From Macquaria australasica (Eukaryota > Chordata > Actinopteri > Centrarchiformes > Percichthyidae): a stretch of 64,000 bases of DNA. Positions 30,886 to 43,000 of this stretch are shown piece after piece. Numbering within the stretch: the stretch's first letter is position 1; each line of letters opens with the position of its first letter. Both the position numbers and the translations under genes were made by a program. The DNA is taken from positions 186,001-250,000 of the forward strand of contig SEMN01000026.1 of the NCBI GenBank assembly GCA_005408345.1. The letters are read 5' to 3'. The notes below the pieces were generated by a model. That model made no database searches. It had not been told where the DNA came from and was given only the letters and a program-made list of their open reading frames with translations.

Positions 30886-31424
30886 TTAAAGGAATAGTTT
30901 GGCATTTTGGGAAATATATTTATATTCCTTCTTGCTGAGAGTTAGATGAGAAGATTGATACCACTCTCACATCCGTACGCTAATATGAGGCTACCACTAG
31001 CAGCTGGTTAGCTTAGCTTAGCATAAACACTGGAAACAGTAGGAAACAGCTAACCGTGCTAAGGTAACAAAATCTGGCTAACAGCACCTCTAAAGCTAAA
31101 TAATTAACATGTTAAATCTATTTTGTTTTATCGACACAAAAATCTAATTGTAAAAACGACAAGTTGTGGTTTTACGGGGGTTATGTGCAGGAGTATTTCT
31201 GGCAACATGTTGTTTTTACACTTTTTTGTGTGGATTAAACAAACAAGATAGGCCTATAACATGTTAATTAGTGAGTTTTAGTGGGGCTGTTTACCCGGCT
31301 GCTGGCTGTAGCTTTATGTTTACCGTACAGATATGAGAGTGGTATTTATTTATGGTATTTTTCATCTTACTCTCTGCAAGAAAGACAGTAAGTGTATTTC
31401 CCAATAATGTCACAATCCCTTTAA
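30886..31424. mobile_element. TTAA-bounded inverted-repeat element (family A, copy 2)
   Basis: Starts TTAAAGGAATAGTTTGGCA and ends CACAATCCCTTTAA. The interior repeats AGATGAGAAGATTGATACCA, CAGCTGGTTAGCTTAGCTTA and AGCATAAACACTGGAAACAG in the same order as in copy 1. There is no open frame. TTAA is present at both ends. Confidence 0.75.
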
Positions 31425-32608
31425 CATAAAGTAGTCAAGACCTTTCACAGTAAAAGCTTCTATTTCTGTGGTTAATGTATATGTGAACAAAGCCAGAGTG
31501 TTGCTGGGGCTGAAAGGATTTCTTTTACCTCTGAGATAACATGGTAATGGGGTCACGGTCCCCTCCTGTTTAGCTGAGTCCTTTGTCTTCCATTGGTATC
31601 TACATATGTTTACCTGGTCCGCATAATTACCCCACTGTATTGCCATGAGTGACACACTTCACAGGGGTTTAACCTTCACATGAAAGTTGTGTTTAAACAT
31701 ACTATGCAGTTAGGTTATTTTTAACACAAGTCTTTGAAGTAAATTTGACTCACCAAGGGGATAGATCAGGACATTAAAAATATGTGGTATATGAGGTAAA
31801 AAAGATTGGCTCATTTTTGTAGACCAGATTTTAGAGGCACTATGGATCGTCTTATTATGGGCTGTTGAAACGCATTCTTCAAAACATGCTTTTAAATACA
31901 AGCTGGGAAATCTCAGATGGCTGCAGATCCCACAGGCAACATCAGATCTTTTTGTTCTGAAGATGCTCTCCGCTGATTAATTCAAACATCAAAATAAAAC
32001 TCTGGTGTTTTCATATGCGAGAGTAAAGCTTCCGAAATCACATGGGGGTTTCAAACCCCACCGGAAGCCTTAAACTCAGAAAGAAGCCAATGTTATGTTT
32101 TATTGATTCTTCTCCTGAAGTTTGGAGACAATCAGGCAGGTGAATATTTCATTTCTCTCTTTATGTTTGGACTGAGAGCTGTATCCCAGTGTTCAAGGTG
32201 TCTCTCCAGACATGTCCAATAGCAGACATAAACAAAGTTATTAGATGAGCAAGACAAGATTCAGAGGGAAATTCAATGCTGGGAGCTTTGGAGGAGCCCT
32301 CTGACAGTACGTTCTGGCAATTCAGACTGTCATTCTTCATTGTTCTTTGGGGAAGATTGGTGTTGTTTGACTTTGAATGTTACCACAGGGCTTATAGACT
32401 CACCGGCGGTGAGTCTCGTTTTGCAATACTGTGCATGTAAATGAGAATTTATGTTTTGGAATGAGGTGGTACACAGTGGGTTTTGCATATTGAAGGCAGA
32501 TCAACTTAAATATGTACAGTAAGTGCAAAGCATTGTAGAAATTTAGGTCATCTTTCTCAGGCAGTGAGATATTCTCTCTTTGTGTGTATGATTTAAGAGG
32601 AGGCGGTG

Positions 32609-32631
32609 TTGTGTGTGTGTGTGTGTGTGTG
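32609..32631. repeat. Short (GT)n microsatellite
   Basis: About eleven GT units in otherwise ordinary intergenic sequence. Confidence 0.85.
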
Positions 32632-34137
32632 CATATATGGGGGATTGGGGGTCATATCTGTAATGCAGCGAGACCACCATGTCTCATACAATGCAGATGG
32701 AGGAGGCGGCTTCAACATTTAGTGTTTTCTTGCCACAAGCGTTAATATGGCTGTTTCTCCTCATGCTGTTTTGCTGCAAGCAACATGATGTTTGAGGCAT
32801 GTGCTTCACAGGACTGAGTGAGGTATAATTATGTAAATTGCATTCAAAGGAATCAGCAATAGCTCATGTGGAATGGATGTGTCAACAAGGTGTCCACATT
32901 CACTGTGAGAATTTGCTAATTAAACATGACACCATTTCTCTCTCAACACATGGGCACAGTGAGACACTGTGGGATTTAAAAATAATACTGGGGTGTATAT
33001 TGTATTGCTGGCTGAAAAATAATCTCCTCGGAAAAATAGGCTTTCATTTTGCCACTGGAAGTGTAAAAAATTTGCCCTCAAGTTCACTACAGGACCATTA
33101 AACTTTGTACATGTTGTTGACATGTGTGTAATGAAAGTGCCTAAACTTCAAACAGCCTGTCCGCACAGCAGCCTCTCTGATGTCCTACTACACAAAAAGG
33201 GATGATTTATTACACTGGTTATTTGTCTGGCCCGCTAAATGCTTGAATTCTATTTGACAGCAAGCGTAGATAAACTACTGTGCCTGAATGTCTGAAAAGC
33301 ACTGTACCTGAAAAGCAAAGATTAATTCAGTCCGTCAGGAAACATAAACACATTTTCCCCTTTTTGTGTGATATCTTTCCCTCGATGAAACAGTTTGTTC
33401 CTTATCTATTGTGAACTTAGCAACATGGAGAACAACAAGACAGGGGGGAATAGCCGAGTTATGATCTCCTCAGCTTTGGTTGTAGTCAAGGCACGTGACG
33501 TGGGCGAAGCACTGAGACAATTAATGAAGGAGAGACAAAGTGCTTAGAGAGCTCGTGAATGACACTTGAGCGCTGGCAAGGAGTGAAAAAAATGAGTTTT
33601 GAAGTTTTTCTTTTACTCCCTCCCCCTCTTGCGTTTGCCCAAGATGAATTGGCTTTTCAGATTTAAGAAAGTGCATGGCTGAAATACAAAGAGAGGCTCA
33701 TCTATCAGCCCCTGAATAGTGAGAGAAAATCCTATGGCTGTGTGGAGGGAGGGCGGGGGGGCTGGGGAGGGGTGCGTTGTTGGTCTCTGATTAGACCTTG
33801 GGCCAGTTCTACTCAGGGGCTTGCAGCGCAAACATCAATCCTCTCTTCTTCCACTTCAAATCCTTTGAACCACTTGAGACAATTTCTTCACTGTAAGCCC
33901 CCTTTTAAAGATTTGCTGTATCAAATGCGCCAGCATATGTGTCAATGAACACTCATTGCAGCTTGGTTGTTTATTATGTAAAGTTCTAACTTGACAAAGG
34001 CAAGCTCTGGGCATCAGTAATGGGAGTTTTAAAAAAACATCCAGTCTGCACTTCCATCAGTCAGATGCAACCGGGCAATGTGGGGGTATGTCAGTCTAAA
34101 CACAAAATAGAGAAATAACGCCTGCCGTCCTCTCAGC

Positions 34138-34173
34138 ACACACACACACACACACACACGCACACACACACAA
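34138..34173. repeat. (CA)n microsatellite
   Basis: CA units with one CG interruption. Confidence 0.9.
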
Positions 34174-36039
34174 AGAGCATAACCAATTACACACAGAGCG
34201 GCATTATAGAAAGCTTTTATAATGTTTCCAGGGCGTCAAGATCTTAATTTTTGATGCCGCTTTATGTGCATCCAGAGTGTAAATTGGCCTCCCCAGTTTT
34301 CTGAAGTGATAAGAGGTAAACACCAAAAACCAATAACTGTCAGCCGAACATTAAATCAAACTGACATGTCTCTTAAAAGGTACGGCCATGAAAAATTAAC
34401 TGGGGGATTTTTGAGGAGACTTAAAATGTGGAGTATTTTTTTTTTTCATCCATCTCAGCTGGTGTGATCTACATTTTTTCACACTGCGACTGGCTTTAGT
34501 CTGAGTTCGAATACAAACAGTTTGGACAACAAAGCAAACAGTTTGGATGACACAGCTTCATTCAATAGCAACTCTAACAAAAAAAGAGAATTCGCAAACT
34601 CTTTATTTCAGACAAGATATTAAGGTCATTTCATTTTTATTAACTATGAGGCAGTTAAATAATGTCTTATTCTCATATTCCCCAGAGGCAAGTCAGAGGA
34701 TGTTAACTTGACATGTATATACTGACTCAGGTAGAAATTGTCACCTTGACTTCCTGTTATACATCCTCTGCACAGTTGATTCTGTGACCCGTGAGTGGAG
34801 ACTTTAAAGATTTTATGGGCTCAGTCAGTCTCAGCTGTGTCCTGGGTTCAGGAAAACTGAGAGAGAATCAAGTCAAACCCCGACAGATCGCGAGTGACAT
34901 TAAATCCTTAATAGTTATTGGTAAGATATTAAGGGATTACAGCACCATGGGATACTGAGACCGAACGGAAAACTATCTGTCAAATATCCTCTCTCAGATT
35001 ACCATGTTACATGCTGATGTGTCTAACAGCCATTCTGTATGTACCATAAATCTCATCAAAATGTGCGTATATGGCAGTTCTGGAAATGCAGACTAAAATT
35101 AGAGAAGGGAGAACTTCATTGCCCTGACACATGTAGGTCTTGAGTCACTTGGCTTTGCATGGTTTCCTGAGAGCAATCACACAAAGATTGAGCAAAGGTA
35201 CGGCAAACTTAAACATGTCAGCCAATTTCAGATGTGTGAAGCAACAGAGTGCTTCAGCAGTGCTAGCGGCTCATGGCCATGGGCCTTGGGCTGTCTGAAT
35301 CTGAAATTCACAGTTCAGAGCACACCCGGAGATGGAGCCGTAGAAATCCTTGATGCCCTGCACAATGAGGCCATTTCATAGCAGATCACGGTAGTCTCTT
35401 GCTGGTGTTGAAGGGAGAGGAAAAGCCTTTTGACAGGCCAATGAAGAATTTATTTGAAATGTCTTGTGGTGTTGAGAAGATTTGTGTGCTCTTCAAAAAG
35501 CGACAAGGGAAAACATTGGAGGGCATACAGATATGAGTTTATACAACCATTCCTCCCGCCTGGTTATAGTGCTTTATCAACACCTACACCAACTAGTATT
35601 GAAGATGATCAGTCCTTTATCCACAAAATCTTGTTTTTTTTTTGAATGTCTGAATTGTCAGTTTGATTCAACACATCGCTCTTGACAGTGTGTCCACATA
35701 GCCTAAGCAAACCACACAGATTACACTGTATCTAGCTGCGCACAGCAGTTTGTATGGAAACATGCAACCAAGAGAGAGAGAGACGCTGAACATGAGGGAG
35801 CATCATAGAAAGTGATTTGGGCTGACAAGAGAGTTCTTTGCTTGATTTTTGTGGTGACAGGCTGTGACAGGGCTCAGAGTGTACAGGTAGGAAACAACAG
35901 TGGAGATATTTGCTTTGAGTGTTTGTACAAAGTTTACTTGTCGCCAAACAGAAACTGAAAGGATTTTGTGGCACTTTAAAGGGTCGTTTCACCCCAAAAA
36001 GTGAAACAAAAAAATACAAAACATATTTTCTCACTTAAA

Positions 36040-36610
36040 GGTTAAGGCTGATGATATTTTGTTATTGTCAACAAATCCCACAAAAAAAGATTAAAACAAC
36101 AGTGTGTTAGTCCGTCTCTCAACTGTGTCTGTAGCTCTCATCCCCAAGCCCATTGTTCCTACTGAGGACAAAGATCTTTATAACCAGGTCAACATAATAG
36201 GCCAAATAATGTCCTAAAACAGATGGACACTCTAGTTTTAAGCAAACTTTATTCAAACCACCACAGTAATTAGTAGATTAGGCCAGGACGGTGCATGTAG
36301 GATTGACTCGGAATTAGTGTCCATCTACAGCGTCCAGTACAAGGGTGTGTTCACTGATGGGTTTTTAAATATAATGGAGATCAATGGATTTTCGTTTGTG
36401 GTGCTCACAGCACTGAAAAATGACATCTAAAAAAATTCAATAGAAACAGGTCTTTCTAGAGACAGTGCCTGTGCTACTCTGGATAATCCATACACCTGTC
36501 CAACAAACTATCTGCATGACTGAATACCACTACTGGCACATGAGAAAATATATTTTTTTTTATGTGGGTACCAACCCAAGATCTACAGGGTCAAGTGGCA
36601 AGGTGAGGAC
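36040..36610 (+). repeat. Possible diverged interspersed repeat
   Basis: Sequences such as GTTATTGTCAACAAATCCCA, AGCGTCCAGTACAAGGGTGT and ATGGAGATCAATGGATTTTC resemble, from memory, a repeat common in fish genomes. There is no second copy in this window and no clear boundary, so this is tentative. Confidence 0.35.
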
Positions 36611-37689
36611 GAAGCAGTCCTCTTTTATGCGATTCAAGCATTTTGTGAAGGACACTCACTGTGTGAGAGGAAATGCTTTGCAGGATCCGAATTGCAAAGT
36701 TTGAGGAGTGAACTCAAATCTTTGTACTTCCTTTAAGATAGCTGGTTTCACACAATGCACCAAGTACATAATGAAGGTAGAGCTCAGAAGGTAAGTCTTT
36801 GTTTAATGGAGCCTTGCGTTGCCTTGCTAATAATAACTATTTGTTGTGAGGCTGTGAGGAACAACAATTTAATATCAGCAAAAGAGCTGCACAGGTCTGT
36901 ATCTCAGGCATGGGGTATTTTGTGTGTCATGAAATAGCTGTTAATACATTGCAGAAGTAAAGGTTGGCTGATTGTTTCGTTTCTGGTGTAGTGATTCGTG
37001 AAGACCGGAGCCGTGTCTCGAAGACACGCAGACCTGTGGCTGCCTGGGCTGGGTGAATATCTGTGAAACAGACAGTATGTACAAGCCAGAGGGCATGTGA
37101 AATAATTTACTTCTATGCTGTACTCCTGTCTAACTGTCACTGTCTTTTATTTCCAGTCAAGCGCAGATTATTATCTAGTAGATTGTTTTTTGGCACTGTG
37201 GGTTTTTAATATTTTAAGACTGGCTCTTCTCTTTGATTTCCTGGTGGCAGATCGTGGGTGCACTGGGGACAGTTTCAATTTAGGTGTGGCACAAGGCATT
37301 TACCAAGGAGAGGTGTGTGGTGGTAAATTTGGGTCACACAGGATGAGTGTTTTTATTCATTGTGGTAAACCTCCTGTCAGTGTCTGTCTTCTCTTTTTTG
37401 CCTCTTTTCAAGCAGAACCTGCAGATTTATCCCTTTCATCTAATCAATAAAACTGCTTGTAACAGCGCTTCAGTTGGCCATTTGATTTCTGTATTCATTT
37501 ATAAATAAATGTAGTAGATTCGGGGATAATAGGCCCAGGCTACTGATGTTTAAATCACTGCTCCTCGGTTGACTCTTGTTTTTAACTAAATGTTCCTGAT
37601 GTGGGGTTAAGTCTAACATTTTGTTCCAGAGGCCTTGTGTACTGGCACATGTCCCTGGTTTGGTCCTCAGCCTTCTCTCCACTCCTATT

Positions 37690-37697
37690 CACACACA

Positions 37698-37748
<51 letters not shown>

Positions 37749-37755
37749 ACAGACC
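37690..37755. repeat. (CA)n microsatellite
   Basis: About 65 bases of CA units with two CAAA interruptions. The tract produces a threonine-histidine frame that is not coding. Confidence 0.95.
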
Positions 37756-39296
37756 CACAAAGGTTAATTAGGCACAGGTGTGCTTCGTTGACCTGCTGGC
37801 CATACAGCTTTAAACAGAGACACCAGCTCCCAGCAAAGACTGAGGCAGCCAATGAAATCACTCACTGCAAACATGAGATTTTCTCTAGAAATACAAACCA
37901 AGGCTTCCACCACTTCACCAGAGAATTAATAGTGCTCTAAAACATGTGGTATACTTTTATTCTTTCGTGCCTGCTGCTGTAGACCCATCTCTCCAGCTAT
38001 AGCCAGGGTCACTGGAGTAAAATCTACACTGTATGTGTTGCAGCTAAACTAGCATACATGCATTCCATTTGTAAAACAACAACTGAAGCAGAATTCAAAT
38101 GCATTATGTATGGAAGTCAATAGTCTCTCTCATCTGCGCTTTATATGTCTGTGCAATTGATTGCCATGTCATAGCCATTCAACCTACTGGGCACCATTGC
38201 TCTGTTAACATGAGGAGTACAAAGAGGAATTGAGAAGTCACACTGACTAGTATACTGAAATCTCCAGACTGTAGAAAAGACGGTTTAAATATTAAACTAG
38301 AATTCCGCCTGTACTCAAAACATAAAACATATCTCCCTCTGTTCGCTGTCTCTGTGTGTCGTTGAATATATTCATATTGGCTGGCTGACTGTGCTGATAG
38401 CAGGTGCATTAAAAATCTAAAGTTTATAAATGATAGATTGAAGAGCAGGCAACTGTTCAGATTTCCCTTTTATAAGATGAGCAGAATCGGCTCGTGCGCT
38501 GATTATTGTTCTCTCCCTTGAACTAATATCTCGAGGGCTCAGCTTATGGTCAAGGACAAAACATTCTGGGATAGTCTATTCTTCGGCTTGAATTAAATAT
38601 TTATTCTGTTTTGTGATGAGGGTCATTTCAATTTTGCTCCTTCAGGCTCCTCTAGTCGTTCTATTACATAACTCACAATGGAAACGCTAACAATAGTTCA
38701 TTTCCTGCTCCTGAAGCACCAAGATCTACTCCGCCGTTACCTGGGTTTCAACATGAAAGTTGATCTCATTCTTGCAGACCGACTGACCCCTGCTCTTTGT
38801 CCATACTCTCTTCTTCACTCCATACTACAGTAACTCCTATAACTCATACCCCAAAGGAACACAGGAGCCTTGCATTACACATTCAGCTTCGGTATGGCAA
38901 AGAAACTGATTGTGTGGAGGGGGGAAAAAATGTGATGCTGCTGAAATGCATTGCACATTTCCATTGACCCTATGCAGCAATGGTTTGCTTTTCAAATGTA
39001 AACATGTCCAATGTTTAAAATAGATTTATAAAAACAAAACATGAATGCACCTACATTTCCAGATTTGTTAAACAGTGTGTTTTTGGCTCAAGATTCAACA
39101 CACTAATTAGCCCCTAGGAGATCCATCTAACAGTTTGTGATTTTTTCCTGATTTTTAATCAGTCTAATTTCTCTCTCCAGTACACAGGCACGTTCAGCGG
39201 CATACAAAGCCTCTGTTTGCATAATGTGCTCACTGTCTGCTCCTCTGAGACTAAGCACTGTTTGTGCATCCCTGCATCTATGTGTATCCACTGCTG

Positions 39297-39298
<2 letters not shown>

Positions 39299-39342
<44 letters not shown>
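39299..39342. repeat. (TG)n microsatellite
   Basis: 22 uninterrupted TG units. Cysteine-valine frames through it are artefacts. Confidence 0.97.
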
Positions 39343-39343
<1 letters not shown>

Positions 39344-39939
39344 AAGCATGAGATTGTTCAAGTTCATTTGTATGTGTTTTGGGAAAGAGGGCTCAACCCA
39401 CCCCAACCCCCACTCCTTTTAGTGTGCTGCCCTGGTTGTGGCTCGACCATGATTGCTCTGACAATTCAACAGAAAAAAAAAACACCTTCTGCCAGACTGT
39501 TTTCCCTGTTCTGTTATGGAAATGAGATTTTCCATCTCACTTCATCTTCACTACTTAAATACCTCTTTGCTGAGAATAGGCCTGTCTAGCCTGTTAACAC
39601 ATTTCCTCCCATATAAGTGCTCTGTTGTTCTGCAAAGCTTAGTTGAATTTTAGCTTCTGTGCCTTCACAAAGAAATTAGATTTTCTACAAATTGTGTGAA
39701 ATGTGAACTGTCCTATTAGGCGTACGTTTATTGCTCTGTAAATCACAGTTAGTGTATGTTGCCTTGATGGCAGACGGCTGAATCTCCTGTTTGTAATATT
39801 CCCAAAAGTCGTGTCTTTATTGTCGTCTTCATTCACTTTTCTACTCAGACATGCTACATTGTGAGTTGGATTGTGATTCATGGTAAATATTTTCAATCCC
39901 AAAAGCACATTATGTAATTGTAGCCTTCATAATGCCCTT

Positions 39940-40080
39940 TTATTTATAGTGCACTTTTCAAATTGCATTTTAAAGTGCTTTACCAGATAAATGAAAAAGA
40001 CAAAAAGACAAGAGTGATCATGAAAAAATGGGCAAAAACAAATTAATAAAGAGGTTAGAGCAATCAAACATTACAAAGTC
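39940..40080 (+). repeat. Probable diverged interspersed repeat
   Basis: TTTATTTATAGTGCACTTTT followed by AAAGTGCTTTACCAGATAAA resembles a teleost repeat family by recollection. No boundary is defined and no coding sequence is present. Confidence 0.35.
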
Positions 40081-43000
40081 TGATGTATAATTTCTTTGTG
40101 CAATAGTCAAGGGCGATCATCAATGGTTCGAACCCTCAGATGGTTAGCACAGAGGACATAAGGTACACTGTCATAAATCTGCAGGACCATAAGACAAGCA
40201 GCACCATTCACCAGCCTCCTAATCTAAAAGATTTACAGCTGAGTGTTTGAGGAGAGGCATGTCAGTGGTGTCATCAAGTAGGTGCCTCCCTTTACTGATG
40301 TTTTGTTGGGTTTGGCTCACAGCAGCCCAAGAAAAGAAAACAGTGCATTCCAGCATCCTGGATCCAAACACAACCATGTCCAATGACACTGCCAAACCTC
40401 TGCCATATGTGTGTGTATCTATGTGTGAAGGGTTAAAAGTAGGAACACGAATCCCTGTTTGGGTTCATCCTAAAGCCCTGCTACCAGGTTATCCATAAAG
40501 CTATTAATTGAGCTACTACGAGACATAAAAAGCACAAATGCACAGGATAAAAATACGAAGATAGTCATTAGCTAAAACAAAAGAAAGCCTAAAAAGTATG
40601 TTTAGCAATGTGTCCTGGTTTAATGAGGAGAGAGCGATAAGATACTAGCCAATTTGTGCAAGCAGATGTCATTGACTCACAATATGAAATTAATTTAATA
40701 CTTAAAAAAATCAATTAAGATAATCTGCCCTTTACAGCAAACAAAGCAGACATGGGAAACATTGCTGCGGAGCTGGAGAGAGAATTTCTTAATCTCTGAT
40801 AATTAATAACTAGGCCCCCATAAAACACTCATTTGGTTTTGCTCTGGAGGATGTGGAATCTCCTCAAATGTACACCAACACTATTCTTTATCAGGCCTTG
40901 TTCTGTAAAAGCACAGGGCCCAGATTCATTTTTACGAGAGCTTACAGTATTCTATTCATAGAGCCCTTTCAAAATAGCAAGCATTCATAATGGAGCTGGG
41001 ATCTGATTAACCTCGTCGCTTGCCGGCACAATGGCAGGCTACCATGAGACTCAGCCCCGTAATGGAGTCCGCTATCACCAAGCACACTCCAAACATTCTT
41101 CGCACCGCAGGACTCGACGACCAGATTGGAATCCCTTAACTCCCCTCTGCACTCGGCACACAGTGGGGAAACAAAACATCCTCTAAGCTGATGCCCCTCA
41201 ACATTAATCTATCTCTCTGCTCCACTCATGCACTTGTGCACATACATACACACGCACACACACTATACACCGTAGGCATCCTCTTCAGTGCCTTTGTTGC
41301 AATTTTGCATTCCTAATTGTAAACTCTTTTGAGTAAAGGCAGAAATATAATGGGGTGTCGTCTCTATTCTGCATCTTCAACCATTTTCATATGAATGGTT
41401 TCAAGTATGCACAGCGTGTGTGTCCTCTCACTGTTAAATATAATGCAATTAAATGTAATAGCCCTGCAACAGGCTTTATACTATATTTGTGAAGCTCATT
41501 AAGTGTCATGTTTACTCATTTTGGTAATTTTTGGGTCATATTTTGTGGTGTTATTGTATCACATTTTATATTATATTGTATTTCCTATTTTTTTGATCTC
41601 CTTGTGAACACAATAACATTGAATACAATATAACAGAGGACCATTAAGTGGAAATACTCTAAATACTATTGTTTTGGATTGGATTGGGTTATGTCATGAT
41701 TGGGTTTTTAATACATTGTCATGACTCTTAAATCCTTACTTGCTTTCTTTAGCCTCTTATATGATATGTGTGGTGATAAGCATTTCAAATGTGTGTCTCC
41801 CACCTCAATGTTGCCATCTCCTGGCCTAACAGGATTAAGCAAGACGCTCACACAGGCCTTTTCTGTCGTGGAGCAAATGGATCGCTTGTGCCAAATATGT
41901 CAGAGGGAGTGATTACACCCCTCAGTGGCCAGTTGGCCCAACAGTCCGCCCCCAGTGGCCAGCCCTGTGGGGGCTGTCAGGACTAGGCAGACTGGAGCTT
42001 GGTAAGGAGCCAGTCCCACGTTTAACAGCCAGCTCCTGCCCAGCCCAAGTGTCATCTGCACCTGCCAATGGGAAGCAGTTCTCACCCATCAGATAATGGC
42101 TGAGAGGAAATTGCTTCAAGGAGGCGACATTCTAGGATGGCAATATGGAGATGTGAAATATATTCAAGGAGGAGGAGGAGAGGGACCTGGTCCTTGAAAA
42201 GGCACAAATTAGCATTGCCATACACATGCACACACACACATGGAGGCACATATAAATATACTCATGCGCACAGATTTTACATGTGCACTCACGCACACAA
42301 GCAAGGTATACTTAATCTTCCCTGCTTTGAATAATATAACTGTCCAAGAGAGAATCAAATTTATTCACAGCCTGGACTACCAAGCAAATTCCTATTTACC
42401 TCACCTGATATAGTAACAGCTAACAAGCCATGGGAATATGGGTTGCAAGTGTGTACATCATTGCTGCACATGCACTGAAACAAGGAGATTTTTTTTAGTG
42501 CTGTAGTATCTACAATGACCAGTTCAGCGGTGACGTGGAAAATGAAAATCAAAGTGAAAGTTGGATAGGGATATGTCAAGTCAAATATGTGCCTGCAATC
42601 ATCACGCACAGAATATCACTGGAGGTTAATGTGCAGGCCTGCTGATCTTTTGGGGCCCTCATCCATGTAGCTTAAGGCGGTGAAATTCAATATGAAGCAT
42701 GAAATGTGAAGTAGTCATCATAATTGGATTGGAACCCATAGTGGATCCTTTACCAACAGAAAGTATAAAGCGCACACCAGGACCACACTTCACACTAAGA
42801 GGAGGGGAGCTGATTTCAAGTTGAATCCAATTGTTTGGTGCACTACGTTGAGGTTGCTAGTCTCTGCTCTAATTAGAGCCTCTGTCAGGACTTCATGTTC
42901 CCTCAAACAGGTGGTTCAAATGTTGATGTATCATTTATTAGTGAGAGAGTTAATGATCTGTGTCTGTGTGAAAAGTATTTTGTGTAAAAGTGCACATGCT

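Noticed and set aside
33613..33948. Proline- and glycine-rich frames on both strands
   Set aside because: Caused by a local G-rich run near 33745-33775; no other support.
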